Positions 24,227-31,071 of a DNA stretch of 32,044 nt are shown piece by piece. Source of the stretch: an uncultured Treponema sp. (GTDB lineage: Bacteria > Spirochaetota > Spirochaetia > Treponematales > Treponemataceae); the NCBI GenBank assembly GCA_934699065.1, contig CAKUWD010000010.1, forward strand, positions 1 through 32,044. The letters run 5' to 3'. Each line of letters starts with the position of its first letter. Position 1 is the first letter of the stretch. The position numbers and the translations under genes were made by a program. The notes beneath the pieces are model-generated. The model made no database searches, had not been told where the DNA came from, and saw only the letters and a list, made by a program, of their open reading frames with translations.

Positions 24227-24263
24227 ATTTTATCATAATTGAAATATTATTCCATAGGAAATT
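24227..24263 (-). promoter_or_regulatory. Promoter and shared motif of the carbohydrate operon
   Basis: On the minus strand TAAAAT (24227-24232) lies 9 bp before ATG24217. The motif CATAGGAAATT (plus-strand 24253-24263) ends exactly 20 bp upstream of it, as at 12313-12349; here it sits in TTCCATAGGAA, an imperfect dyad. A start site 7 nt after the -10 box would leave only 2-3 nt of leader, in keeping with the absent ribosome binding site. Confidence 0.5.
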
Positions 24264-24287
24264 ATTCTTAGTTACAGCCTGAGAAAT

Positions 24288-24320
24288 AAAAAAAAAGCCG
24301 GCTCATATTAATGAGTCGGC
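24288..24320 (-). terminator. Terminator after pspC
   Basis: A 10-bp stem with one G:T-type mismatch (24297-24306 with 24311-24320, GCCGGCTCAT/ATGAGTCGGC) and a 4-nt loop is followed on the minus strand by nine U. It closes the padR-pspC operon 35 bp after pspC. Confidence 0.9.
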
Positions 24321-24354
24321 CTGCTGATACAGTTCGTTATTAAAGTTTCTTCAA

Positions 24355-24693
24355 TTATTGTTTTTTAAAGTAACTGTCAAACTCTTCGTCTGAGTGCAGT
24401 TTACTGTCTTTTTCTGCATCAGCTTTTTTCGAAGTTGATTTTTTCTCATCATCCGGATCAATATTGGCACTCTTAAGGTTTTCTGTGTCATCTTCACCAA
24501 AATCTTCATCATTATAAGGCATAACTATACACATTATAATGTAAACAAGGATTCCTATTCCTCTTATAAGACAAAGAATTCCGGCAATTATACGAACAAT
24601 TGTTGGATCCATATTCAGGTATTCTGCGAGACCTCCGCAAACACCACCAATCATCTTATTTTTTCTTGATTTATAAAGCTTTTTCTTACTCAT
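24355..24693 (-). CDS. PspC-domain membrane protein
   Basis: A 112-residue protein with an N-terminal PspC domain (KMIGGVCGGLAEYLNMDPTIVRI then a hydrophobic helix about 35-58) and a charged, Asp/Glu/Lys-rich cytoplasmic tail of about 50 residues. PspC proteins respond to envelope stress. A GTG at 24702 overlaps the AGGAG, so ATG24693, 8 nt after it, is the start. It follows the HAAS-domain gene closely. Confidence 0.92.
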   Translation of the reverse strand: MSKKKLYKSRKNKMIGGVCGGLAEYLNMDPTIVRIIAGILCLIRGIGILVYIIMCIVMPYNDEDFGEDDTENLKSANIDPDDEKKSTSKKADAEKDSKLHSDEEFDSYFKKQ

Positions 24694-24704
24694 TTTCTTC
24701 ACTC

Positions 24705-25643
24705 CTATTCAGAAATTTTAATTGTTACTGATCCCATACCGCAGTTCACAGAAAAATGATTTTCCTTTTTCTGATTATTATAAACTTTGCAGACACCGCT
24801 CTTTTTCTCATCATTAAAGCGGAAGTCCCCCAGACCAACTTTTGCATCATAAGAATATGATTTTGGATCTCCTTTAAGGTCCAGACTTACATTTCCCATT
24901 CCGCAATCAAGGTTTACATTGCCGCTTACACTACCCTTAAACTCAAGGTTACCCATACCACAACGCATATCCAGACGACCACCAAAAATACCATTAAGAA
25001 CCATATTTCCAGCTCCAACGTCAATATTGCCAGTATTACATTTGAAAGAAAGAGTGCGGCTTGTAAGCTGGCCAGCTCCGATTGCTATACGGAACTTTTC
25101 AACTGCTGCATTTTTCGGCAAAGTTACGAGAAGTCGCGGAACAATACGACTGCGTCTGTTATGACTCCAGAAATTGAGATTAAAACGACGTGTATTGCTT
25201 ACAACAAGAGTTCCTTCCTTATTCAGATAACAGTTAATTGCTTCTTCCGGAAGTCCGCGAGTTTCAACGCTGTATTTATCACCTTCAATCAAAACAACTT
25301 CAGCGGCTCCGAAATCCATAGAAAGATTCTTTACATCCTTTTTTGCGAACTCAAAATAAAGAGCATCAATACTCATTCTGTAATCTGTTCTATCCTGGCT
25401 GTTATTTTCAGAACCTTCTTCATTTTCTGAATCTGCAGATTTTGTATCTACAAGTGCATTTGCAAACTTTTCAATAATTGTTTTTGAAAGTTCTTCTGGT
25501 GAACCAAGTTCACGCATTACCTTCTCATCATCACCTGCTTCTTCAAAATAATCCGAATAATACTGAATTGCCTCAGCCTGTTCATCGCTTGTGAGCGACA
25601 TTATGCTTGATTTCAGTTCGTTCAAATACTCTTCTCGTGTCAT
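24705..25643 (-). CDS. HAAS-domain protein with DUF4097-like beta-helix
   Basis: A 312-residue protein with an N-terminal HAAS/DUF1700-type helical domain (1-65, MTREEYLNELKSSIMSLTSD and EELSKTIIEKFANALVD) and a C-terminal domain of repeating short strands (about 95-312), such as NTGNIDVGAGNMVLNG, RCGMGNLEFKGSVSG and DCGMGNVSLDLKG, as in DUF4097 adhesin-like beta-helices. Unlike many relatives it has no membrane helix between the two. It lies 14 bp after padR; this PadR/HAAS arrangement is common in Bacillota and is linked to envelope-associated control. Confidence 0.87.
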   Translation of the reverse strand: MTREEYLNELKSSIMSLTSDEQAEAIQYYSDYFEEAGDDEKVMRELGSPEELSKTIIEKFANALVDTKSADSENEEGSENNSQDRTDYRMSIDALYFEFAKKDVKNLSMDFGAAEVVLIEGDKYSVETRGLPEEAINCYLNKEGTLVVSNTRRFNLNFWSHNRRSRIVPRLLVTLPKNAAVEKFRIAIGAGQLTSRTLSFKCNTGNIDVGAGNMVLNGIFGGRLDMRCGMGNLEFKGSVSGNVNLDCGMGNVSLDLKGDPKSYSYDAKVGLGDFRFNDEKKSGVCKVYNNQKKENHFSVNCGMGSVTIKISE

Positions 25644-25657
25644 TTTATTCCTCCGAA

Positions 25658-25975
25658 TTAGTTTTCATGTTTTCCCAAAAGGATATCATCTACCCCATTT
25701 CTAAAAAGTACCCATTCGCTGCGGTACTTATCCAGCAGAATCATACCATTTGAAGTTATCTTATAGTATCTTCTGTTCCTTCCCTGAAACTCCATATCGT
25801 AAGTTTCAAGGTAACCGTCCTTCTGGAGTCGCCTCAGCACCGGATAAAGGGTACTTTCGGAAACATCCATAATTTTACGGACATCCTGCGTAATCTTGTA
25901 GCCGTAAGTTCCTTCAAGACTGACAACCGAAAGAACCACAGCATCAAGCAAGGCAGAACCCGCGGTAAAAACCAT
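25658..25975 (-). CDS. PadR-family transcriptional regulator
   Basis: A 105-residue winged-helix PadR repressor of the short class. The DNA-binding domain shows YGYKITQDV, STLYPVLRRLQKDGYLE and RRYYKIT; a short C-terminal dimer helix follows. A GGAGG site precedes ATG25975. It heads the operon with the HAAS and PspC genes, and the AT-rich dyads overlapping its promoter are likely its own operator. The inducer is unknown. Confidence 0.95.
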   Translation of the reverse strand: MVFTAGSALLDAVVLSVVSLEGTYGYKITQDVRKIMDVSESTLYPVLRRLQKDGYLETYDMEFQGRNRRYYKITSNGMILLDKYRSEWVLFRNGVDDILLGKHEN

Positions 25976-25993
25976 AGAATCCTCCTTCGCTTT

Positions 25994-26053
25994 TATAATA
26001 TTGTTTAGATATCTATATTATATAATATATAATATTATAACACCAAAAGTCAA
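25994..26053 (-). promoter_or_regulatory. padR promoter with nested palindromes
   Basis: On the minus strand TTGACT (26048-26053) and TATATT (26024-26029) are 18 bp apart. The region holds TATAATATT/AATATTATA (25994-26002 with 26031-26039) enclosing two perfect palindromes, TAGATATCTA (26006-26015) and TATTATATAATA (26016-26027). These overlap the -10 box and start region and suit autoregulation by the PadR protein. Confidence 0.5.
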
Positions 26054-26071
26054 TAAAAATGTTACTTTTTT

Positions 26072-26166
26072 AAGAAAAAAAAAGTTCTGCTGCTCCCGTA
26101 GAAAACGCCTGTCGCCAACGGGATGATGTTGTCGTCAGTCGTTTTCTACTCCGCATCAGAACTTTT
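26072..26166 (-). terminator. Long two-part hairpin with U-tract
   Basis: An outer 10-bp stem AAAAGTTCTG/CAGAACTTTT (26080-26089 with 26157-26166) and an inner 10-bp stem GTAGAAAACG/CGTTTTCTAC (26098-26107 with 26140-26149) enclose a 32-nt loop. On the minus strand the outer stem runs into nine U. It can act as a terminator just before the padR promoter; its size is unusual and it could be a small structured RNA. It lies in the 353-bp gap 25976-26328. Confidence 0.6.
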
Positions 26167-26194
26167 CTCGAGTTCCCCAATATTTAAAATAAAC

Positions 26195-26218
26195 ACAGAT
26201 TCCCCGAAAGGAATCTGT
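26195..26218 (-). terminator. Candidate terminator of the oad operon
   Basis: A 9-bp stem ACAGATTCC/GGAATCTGT with a 6-nt loop, followed on the minus strand by GTTTATTTTAAAT. The U-tract is imperfect. It is about 110 bp after oadB. Confidence 0.5.
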
Positions 26219-26285
26219 AAAATCTTTTAGATATTTGCTTACGGTTGTAAATCAATGGCAATTGAATAAAGTTCGAACCGCAAGC

Positions 26286-26311
26286 CCTAGTTTTGTATCC
26301 ACAAAACTAGG
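26286..26311. other. Perfect 11-bp hairpin 17 bp after oadB
   Basis: CCTAGTTTTGT (26286-26296) and ACAAAACTAGG (26301-26311) form a perfect stem around loop ATCC. No U-tract follows on the minus strand, so it is more likely an mRNA 3'-end stabiliser than a terminator by itself. Confidence 0.55.
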
Positions 26312-26328
26312 ATATAATTTTTCGTTAC

Positions 26329-27780
26329 TTACATTCCATAAGTAGAGATGAATACACCAGCCGCAATAGCTGTACCGATTACACCTGCTACGTTTGGTCC
26401 CATAGCGTGCATCAAAAGGAAGTTTGTAGGATCTTCGGCCATACCAACCTTGTTTGCAACGCGGGCTGCCATTGGAACTGCTGATACACCAGCCGAACCG
26501 ATGAGCGGATTAATCTTCTCTTTAAGGAAGAGGTTCATAATCTTGGCCATTACAAGACCACCAGCGGTAGCAACTGCAAAAGCAAGAAGACCAAGAACTA
26601 TGATACCAAGAGAGTTGGCATGCATAATCTTTTCCGGAGTCATCTGTGAACCTACTCCAAGAGAAAGAAGAATAGAAACAATGTTCATAAGTTCATTCTC
26701 TACAGTCTTAGAAAGGCGCTGTACAATTCCTACTTCCTTAATGAAGTTACCGAATGCGAGCATACCGATAAGAGGAGCTGCAGGTGGCAGAAGAAGAATT
26801 GTTACAACAAGCAGAAGCAATGGGAAGAGAGTCTTTTCTGTCTTAGAAACAGGACGAAGCTGACTCATCTTAATCTGGCGTTCTTTCTTAGAAGTCAAAA
26901 GCTTCATGATAGGTGGCTGAATCATTGGAACCAGTGCCATGTAAGAATAAGCGGCAACGGCAATAACAGCCATCATTTCAGGAGCAAGCTTACCAGATAC
27001 GTAGATTGAAGTAGGACCGTCTGCACCACCAATAATAGCGATGGCACAAGCCTGCTTCATGTTATAGTCGATTCCAGGAATGAAGTTCATTGCAGCAACA
27101 CCAAAGAGTGTAGCAAATACACCGAGCTGTGCGGCACCACCGAGCAAGGCTGTCTTAGGGTTAGCGATAAGAGGACCAAAGTCTGTCATAGCACCAATTC
27201 CCATAAAGATAAGCATTGGGAAGAACTCATTTCCAACACCTGCATTGTAAATGATATGGAGCATTCCGTCAGGAGCGTCTCCCATACCGGCGCCAGGAAT
27301 ATTTACAAGAATAGTTCCGAATCCGATTGGAATCAAAAGCAGCGGCTCAAAGCCCTTGACTACTGCAAGATAAACAATAAGGAAGCCGATGGCAAGCATG
27401 ATAAGACGCTGCCAGCCCTTTACAGGGTGAGCGGCAAGGTCAGCAGCGGCCTGTGCAGCCTGCTCTTCCTTTGCAATTTCCATTGCTTCCTTAGAAGCCT
27501 TTTCCTCTGCAAGTTCTTCCGGAGTAGGATTATGAATCATTTTATAGATTCCGGTATTTTTTCCAACATTCTTAAAGAATGATGAAACCGAAATAGGCTT
27601 AATGTTTTCTGAACCTTTGATGACTGTTGATGAAGCATAGCTGCTGCCGGATGTGCCGGTACTTCCTGAATCAGAAGCCCCGCAGCCAGCAAAAGAAAGT
27701 GCCACAGCAATCATACAGATTACAGTAGTAATCTTAAGGTACTTGAATTTATCATTTTTTTTGTTCAATTCTGTTTCCAT
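26329..27780 (-). CDS. oadB: Oxaloacetate decarboxylase beta subunit with lipoprotein-like extension
   Basis: The membrane subunit that decarboxylates carboxybiotin and pumps sodium out. It has 483 residues against about 380-430 usual. The core from about 124 on matches the family: VKGFEPLLLIPIGFG, IFMGIGAMTDFGPLIANPK, and the sodium/carboxybiotin segment GGADGPTSIYVSGKLAP. Residues 1-120 are an added part: a basic start, a hydrophobic helix ending in LSFAGC (Cys33), a Ser/Gly/Thr-rich stretch and a charged helix with EELAEEKASKEAMEIAKEEQ. The start ATG overlaps the oadA stop by one base (TAATG). Confidence 0.95.
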   Translation of the reverse strand: METELNKKNDKFKYLKITTVICMIAVALSFAGCGASDSGSTGTSGSSYASSTVIKGSENIKPISVSSFFKNVGKNTGIYKMIHNPTPEELAEEKASKEAMEIAKEEQAAQAAADLAAHPVKGWQRLIMLAIGFLIVYLAVVKGFEPLLLIPIGFGTILVNIPGAGMGDAPDGMLHIIYNAGVGNEFFPMLIFMGIGAMTDFGPLIANPKTALLGGAAQLGVFATLFGVAAMNFIPGIDYNMKQACAIAIIGGADGPTSIYVSGKLAPEMMAVIAVAAYSYMALVPMIQPPIMKLLTSKKERQIKMSQLRPVSKTEKTLFPLLLLVVTILLLPPAAPLIGMLAFGNFIKEVGIVQRLSKTVENELMNIVSILLSLGVGSQMTPEKIMHANSLGIIVLGLLAFAVATAGGLVMAKIMNLFLKEKINPLIGSAGVSAVPMAARVANKVGMAEDPTNFLLMHAMGPNVAGVIGTAIAAGVFISTYGM

Positions 27781-29867
27781 TACTGTACCTCGGCGAGTGT
27801 AGCGCCCTGTGCAATCTGGCTGCCAGTTGCTGCGATAAAGTGAATCTTACCAGCGGCACCAGCCTTAATTTCCAATTCCATCTTCATTGATTCAATGATG
27901 ATTACTGTTGTATCTGGAGAAACTGAAGCACCTTCGCTAACTGCATAGCGGAGAAGAGTTCCGGCAACTGGAGCTGCAACAGGCTTTCCACCAGCAGATG
28001 CGGCAGGAGCTGGAGCGGCTGCAGGTGCAGCGGCAGGCTGTGGAGCTGGAGCTACAGGAGCAGCAGCAACAGGTGCGCCACCGAGGTTAGCCAAAGTCTG
28101 TCCCTGAGCAATCTGACTTCCAGTCTGTACTACAAAACTGATTTTTCCGTCAGCTGGAGCCTTAACTTCAAGCTCCATCTTCATAGATTCAATAATGATT
28201 ACTGTATCACCCTTCTTAACCTGAGCACCTTCGCTAACTGCATAGCGGAGAAGAGTTCCGGCAACAGGTGAAGGAACTGGCTGACCACCAGATACTGCGG
28301 CAACTGGAGCTGCAACGGCTGCAACTGGTGCGGCACCTGCGGCACCAAATGTTACATTATAAGCTGTACCGTTTACATTTACGCTCATGCTGTCGCCGGC
28401 TGGGCCTGTTGTAACATTGTAAGCTGTACCATTAACGTTGATTGTGTAAGAACCGCCCTTGTTTTCTTTAGCGGCAGCAGCTGGAGCCTCTTTTTTAGCG
28501 AATGTAGAAGCAGCATCAACTGGTCCCTTAGAGCGTTCTGCAAAGAATTTTGGAGCAACATTAGGGAACATAGCATATGTGAGAACGTCTTCATCAGAAC
28601 CGTCACCACCAGCCTTCTTAGATTCTTCAACCATCTTGTCCCATTCTGGAGCAATTTCATCAGCTGGACGGCAAGTCATAACTTTGTCCATACCATTCTG
28701 CTTGAGTGCTTCTTTTACCAATTCTGGATCAGCATCTGTTGGGAGCTTACCGAACTTACCTGTAATAAGGTTACGGAAGTCCTGAGTCATTACTTTGTAT
28801 GGTCCCATAAGAACGTTCATAACGGCCTGTGTACCAACAATCTGAGATGTTGGAGTTACAAGCGGAACGTAACCTGCAGCCTTGTGAACCTTTGGAAGTT
28901 CAGCAAGTACAGCGTCCATCTTGTCGCCTGCATTCTGCTGCTTGAGCTGAGATTCGAGGTTAGAAAGCATTCCGCCTGGAACCTGAGAAAGGAGAATACG
29001 TGTATCAGCACCAAGGAAGGCAGATTCAAGAGATGAATAGTGCTTGCGAACTTCGCGGAAGTAAGCAGCAATCTCAAGAAGAAGCTTTGTATCAAGGCCT
29101 GTATCCATATCTGTGCCCTTGAGCATTTCTACAACTGTTTCTGTTGGAGAGTGGCTAGTTCCCATAGACATAGAAGAAATTGCTGTATCAAGCCAGTCAG
29201 CACCAGCTTCTGCAGCCTTCAAAAGTGTTGCAACAGAAAGACCTGTTGTAGCGTGTGAGTGGATTTCTACAGGAAGATCAACCTTAGCCTTGATTTTCTG
29301 TACGAGGTCATAAGCTTCATATGGCTTAAGAAGACCAGACATATCTTTAATACAGATAGAATCTGCACCAAAGTCTGCATAAGTCTTAGCAAGCTCTGCA
29401 TATTTTTCATTTGTATGGAATGGAGTTACGGCATAAGAAATAGCCATCTGAACATCAACTCCAGATTTTTTAGCTGCCTTTGTAGCACATTCCATGTTAC
29501 GTGGGTCGTTGCAGGCATCGAAAATACGGAAACATCCGATACCGTTTTTAGCTGCAGTTGCAACGAACTTTTCTACTACATCATCAGCATAGTGCTTGTA
29601 ACCAAGAAGGTTCTGAGCACGAAGAAGCATCATGATTTTGTTATTTGGAAGAGCTGCATGGAGCTTACGGAGACGATCCCATGGATCTTCGTTCAGGAAG
29701 CGGATACAAGAGTCATAAGTTGCTCCACCCCATCCTTCAATATATTTGTAACCAACTTTATCAAGTTTGTCACAGATTGGCAGCATATCTGCTGTTGTCA
29801 TACGTGTTGCGTGAAGACTCTGATGAGCATCACGAATTGCAAGTTCTGTAATTCCTACTTTAGCCAT
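27780..29867 (-). CDS. oadA: Oxaloacetate decarboxylase alpha subunit, two biotinyl domains
   Basis: The carboxyltransferase/biotin carrier subunit, 695 residues against about 590-600 usual. The HMGL-like barrel (1-290) has RDAHQSLHATR, the metal ligands in EIHSH (201-205) and the catalytic Lys174 in CIKDMSG. The PYC/OADA domain follows (290-460). After an Ala/Pro linker come two biotin carrier domains, about 530-597 and 628-695, each with ESMKMELE and biotinylation Lys563 and Lys662. Before them the decapeptide NVNGTAYNVT appears twice (477-486, 497-506). AAAGGGA precedes ATG29867. Confidence 0.97.
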   Translation of the reverse strand: MAKVGITELAIRDAHQSLHATRMTTADMLPICDKLDKVGYKYIEGWGGATYDSCIRFLNEDPWDRLRKLHAALPNNKIMMLLRAQNLLGYKHYADDVVEKFVATAAKNGIGCFRIFDACNDPRNMECATKAAKKSGVDVQMAISYAVTPFHTNEKYAELAKTYADFGADSICIKDMSGLLKPYEAYDLVQKIKAKVDLPVEIHSHATTGLSVATLLKAAEAGADWLDTAISSMSMGTSHSPTETVVEMLKGTDMDTGLDTKLLLEIAAYFREVRKHYSSLESAFLGADTRILLSQVPGGMLSNLESQLKQQNAGDKMDAVLAELPKVHKAAGYVPLVTPTSQIVGTQAVMNVLMGPYKVMTQDFRNLITGKFGKLPTDADPELVKEALKQNGMDKVMTCRPADEIAPEWDKMVEESKKAGGDGSDEDVLTYAMFPNVAPKFFAERSKGPVDAASTFAKKEAPAAAAKENKGGSYTINVNGTAYNVTTGPAGDSMSVNVNGTAYNVTFGAAGAAPVAAVAAPVAAVSGGQPVPSPVAGTLLRYAVSEGAQVKKGDTVIIIESMKMELEVKAPADGKISFVVQTGSQIAQGQTLANLGGAPVAAAPVAPAPQPAAAPAAAPAPAASAGGKPVAAPVAGTLLRYAVSEGASVSPDTTVIIIESMKMELEIKAGAAGKIHFIAATGSQIAQGATLAEVQ

Positions 29868-29902
29868 TTTTATTTCCCTTTATCTTTAATATAGTAGATT
29901 AT

Positions 29903-30157
29903 TTACGAATTTAACGCCTTATCGTGAACCGCAGCAGCGATTGCAGCAATAATAGCACCATCATTTCCGGCAGCCGAAGCAGCAGGAGCAGAAGCCACAG
30001 GTGTTTTAGCAGGTTCTTCCTTATCAAGCTTAAGTGCATGAATTACAGATTTCATAATTGTCATGCAGATAATCAGAATAATGATGAAACTGAATACAAC
30101 ACACATACCAAGCAGAGTCAGAAGTCCACTCTGACCAAGCATTCCAGTAATTGTCAT
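29903..30157 (-). CDS. oadG: Oxaloacetate decarboxylase gamma subunit
   Basis: An 84-residue small membrane subunit. One membrane helix (about 12-34, LLTLLGMCVVFSFIIILIIC) is followed by an Ala/Pro-rich linker and a short C-terminal helix that in the family holds the zinc-assisted catalytic function together with the alpha subunit. GAGGAT lies before ATG30157. Gene order oadG-oadA-oadB with close spacing makes a complete sodium-pump operon. Confidence 0.92.
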   Translation of the reverse strand: MTITGMLGQSGLLTLLGMCVVFSFIIILIICMTIMKSVIHALKLDKEEPAKTPVASAPAASAAGNDGAIIAAIAAAVHDKALNS

Positions 30158-30199
30158 ATATGTATCCTCAAAACAGGACTGAATCCTCCGTCACCCTGC

Positions 30200-30218
30200 C
30201 CCTGAACATATTTCAGGG
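30200..30218. repeat. REP-like hairpin in the oad leader
   Basis: CCCTGAA/TTCAGGG around loop CATAT, with GTCACCCT before and GCATGAC after, as in the 4771-4850 repeat. It lies in the 5' untranslated region of oadG. Confidence 0.75.
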
Positions 30219-30260
30219 TTCAGTGTTGGCATGACAAAGCATTTTCAGTCTTAAGTATTC

Positions 30261-30289
30261 AAAAAAAATCGAAACATTCGCCCGATTTT
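30261..30289 (-). terminator. Weak hairpin with U8 at the start of the oad transcript
   Basis: AAAATCG/CGATTTT (30265-30271 with 30283-30289), 11-nt loop, followed by eight U on the minus strand. It lies only a few bases after the predicted oad start site, so it is either an attenuator or an end point for transcription coming from dapB. Confidence 0.4.
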
Positions 30290-30299
30290 AATACAAAAG

Positions 30300-30328
30300 A
30301 TTATAATGAAACAAAGGTAAAAGTTCAA
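30300..30328 (-). promoter_or_regulatory. Promoter of the oadGAB operon
   Basis: On the minus strand TTGAAC (30323-30328) and a perfect TATAAT (30300-30305) are exactly 17 bp apart. The 14-bp palindrome 30334-30347 lies 5 bp upstream of the -35 box. The predicted leader before oadG is about 135 nt. Confidence 0.75.
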
Positions 30329-30357
30329 TTCACAGAAAACGTTTTCTATGTTAGAAT
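30329..30357 (+). promoter_or_regulatory. Promoter of the 30388 gene with palindromic operator
   Basis: TTCACA (30329-30334) and TAGAAT (30352-30357), each 5 of 6 to consensus, are exactly 17 bp apart. The spacer holds AGAAAACGTTTTCT (30334-30347), a perfect 14-bp palindrome with the central CG typical of LacI/GalR-family operators. A repressor bound there would block this promoter and sit just upstream of the divergent oad promoter. Confidence 0.7.
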
Positions 30358-30387
30358 TATAAAAAACTAATACATGGAGCATACACA

Positions 30388-31071
30388 ATGACTATTGCTG
30401 ACTGGATTTTACTTGCACTTTTTATAATCAATTATGGACTTATAATTTTTGCAAATTTAAAAAAACTTATTATCCTTCAAAAAACTTGTGTATGTCTCAC
30501 ACTCCCCCTGGCCGGCACAATTATTATTCTGCGTCTCACAAACTACCTTCCAGACTCCTTTCATATAATAATCGTTTCTGTGGCTGCTTTTATTCTTATT
30601 TCAATTTCCACAGCTTTTCTTGCTTTTGAAAAAATCAGAAGCTTAAGAATTCTAGGAAGAATAGCTTCATTAGGAAACATCGTCTGCTGGATTGCGCTTT
30701 ATAATTCTATTTTTAAGATTCATTCTGTACCAGCATGGTTTTACATACTGGCATCTGGAATATATGCAGCAATAATTATTACTTCCTGCATTTTTTCTGG
30801 AAAACAAGAAATCAAGTTTTATTTTGCTTTTGCAATCAGTTTTCTTTTAGTTACTCACCTGCACTTCTGTTCACTGATATTTTTGTTTTGGGAACGAACC
30901 GCTAATTCAATTATGTTATTTGCAGGAACAACACTTTATGCGTTTCTTGTTTCATTCCATTTTATAAATACAACAAAGTTAAATATAAAACACGCCGGAA
31001 GAATAAGATACAACCTTCTGGTTGCTTCACAAATTCTCATAGCGTGTTCGAATATCCTTATGATCCGCTAG
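30388..31071 (+). CDS. Multi-pass membrane protein, possibly YhhN/TMEM86-like
   Basis: A 227-residue, very hydrophobic protein with about seven or eight membrane segments and short loops, the only plus-strand gene. The general plan, with a LPLAG segment early and an end like LLVASQILIACSNILM, is reminiscent of YhhN/TMEM86 lysoplasmalogenases, but I do not see their conserved Asp residues, so the family is a guess. GGAG lies 8 nt before ATG30388. Its stop overlaps that of the convergent dapB within CTAG. Confidence 0.75.
   Translation: MTIADWILLALFIINYGLIIFANLKKLIILQKTCVCLTLPLAGTIIILRLTNYLPDSFHIIIVSVAAFILISISTAFLAFEKIRSLRILGRIASLGNIVCWIALYNSIFKIHSVPAWFYILASGIYAAIIITSCIFSGKQEIKFYFAFAISFLLVTHLHFCSLIFLFWERTANSIMLFAGTTLYAFLVSFHFINTTKLNIKHAGRIRYNLLVASQILIACSNILMIR

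Noticed and set aside
26348..26863. 171-residue plus-strand frame opposite oadB
   Set aside because: Antisense shadow of the conserved oadB core, with no family resemblance.
29259..29894. 211-residue plus-strand frame opposite oadA
   Set aside because: Cys-, Ile- and Phe-rich antisense shadow of a well-supported gene, without a start signal.
30388..31071. Firm assignment as lysoplasmalogenase
   Set aside because: Overall membrane plan fits but the expected acidic active-site residues are not evident.
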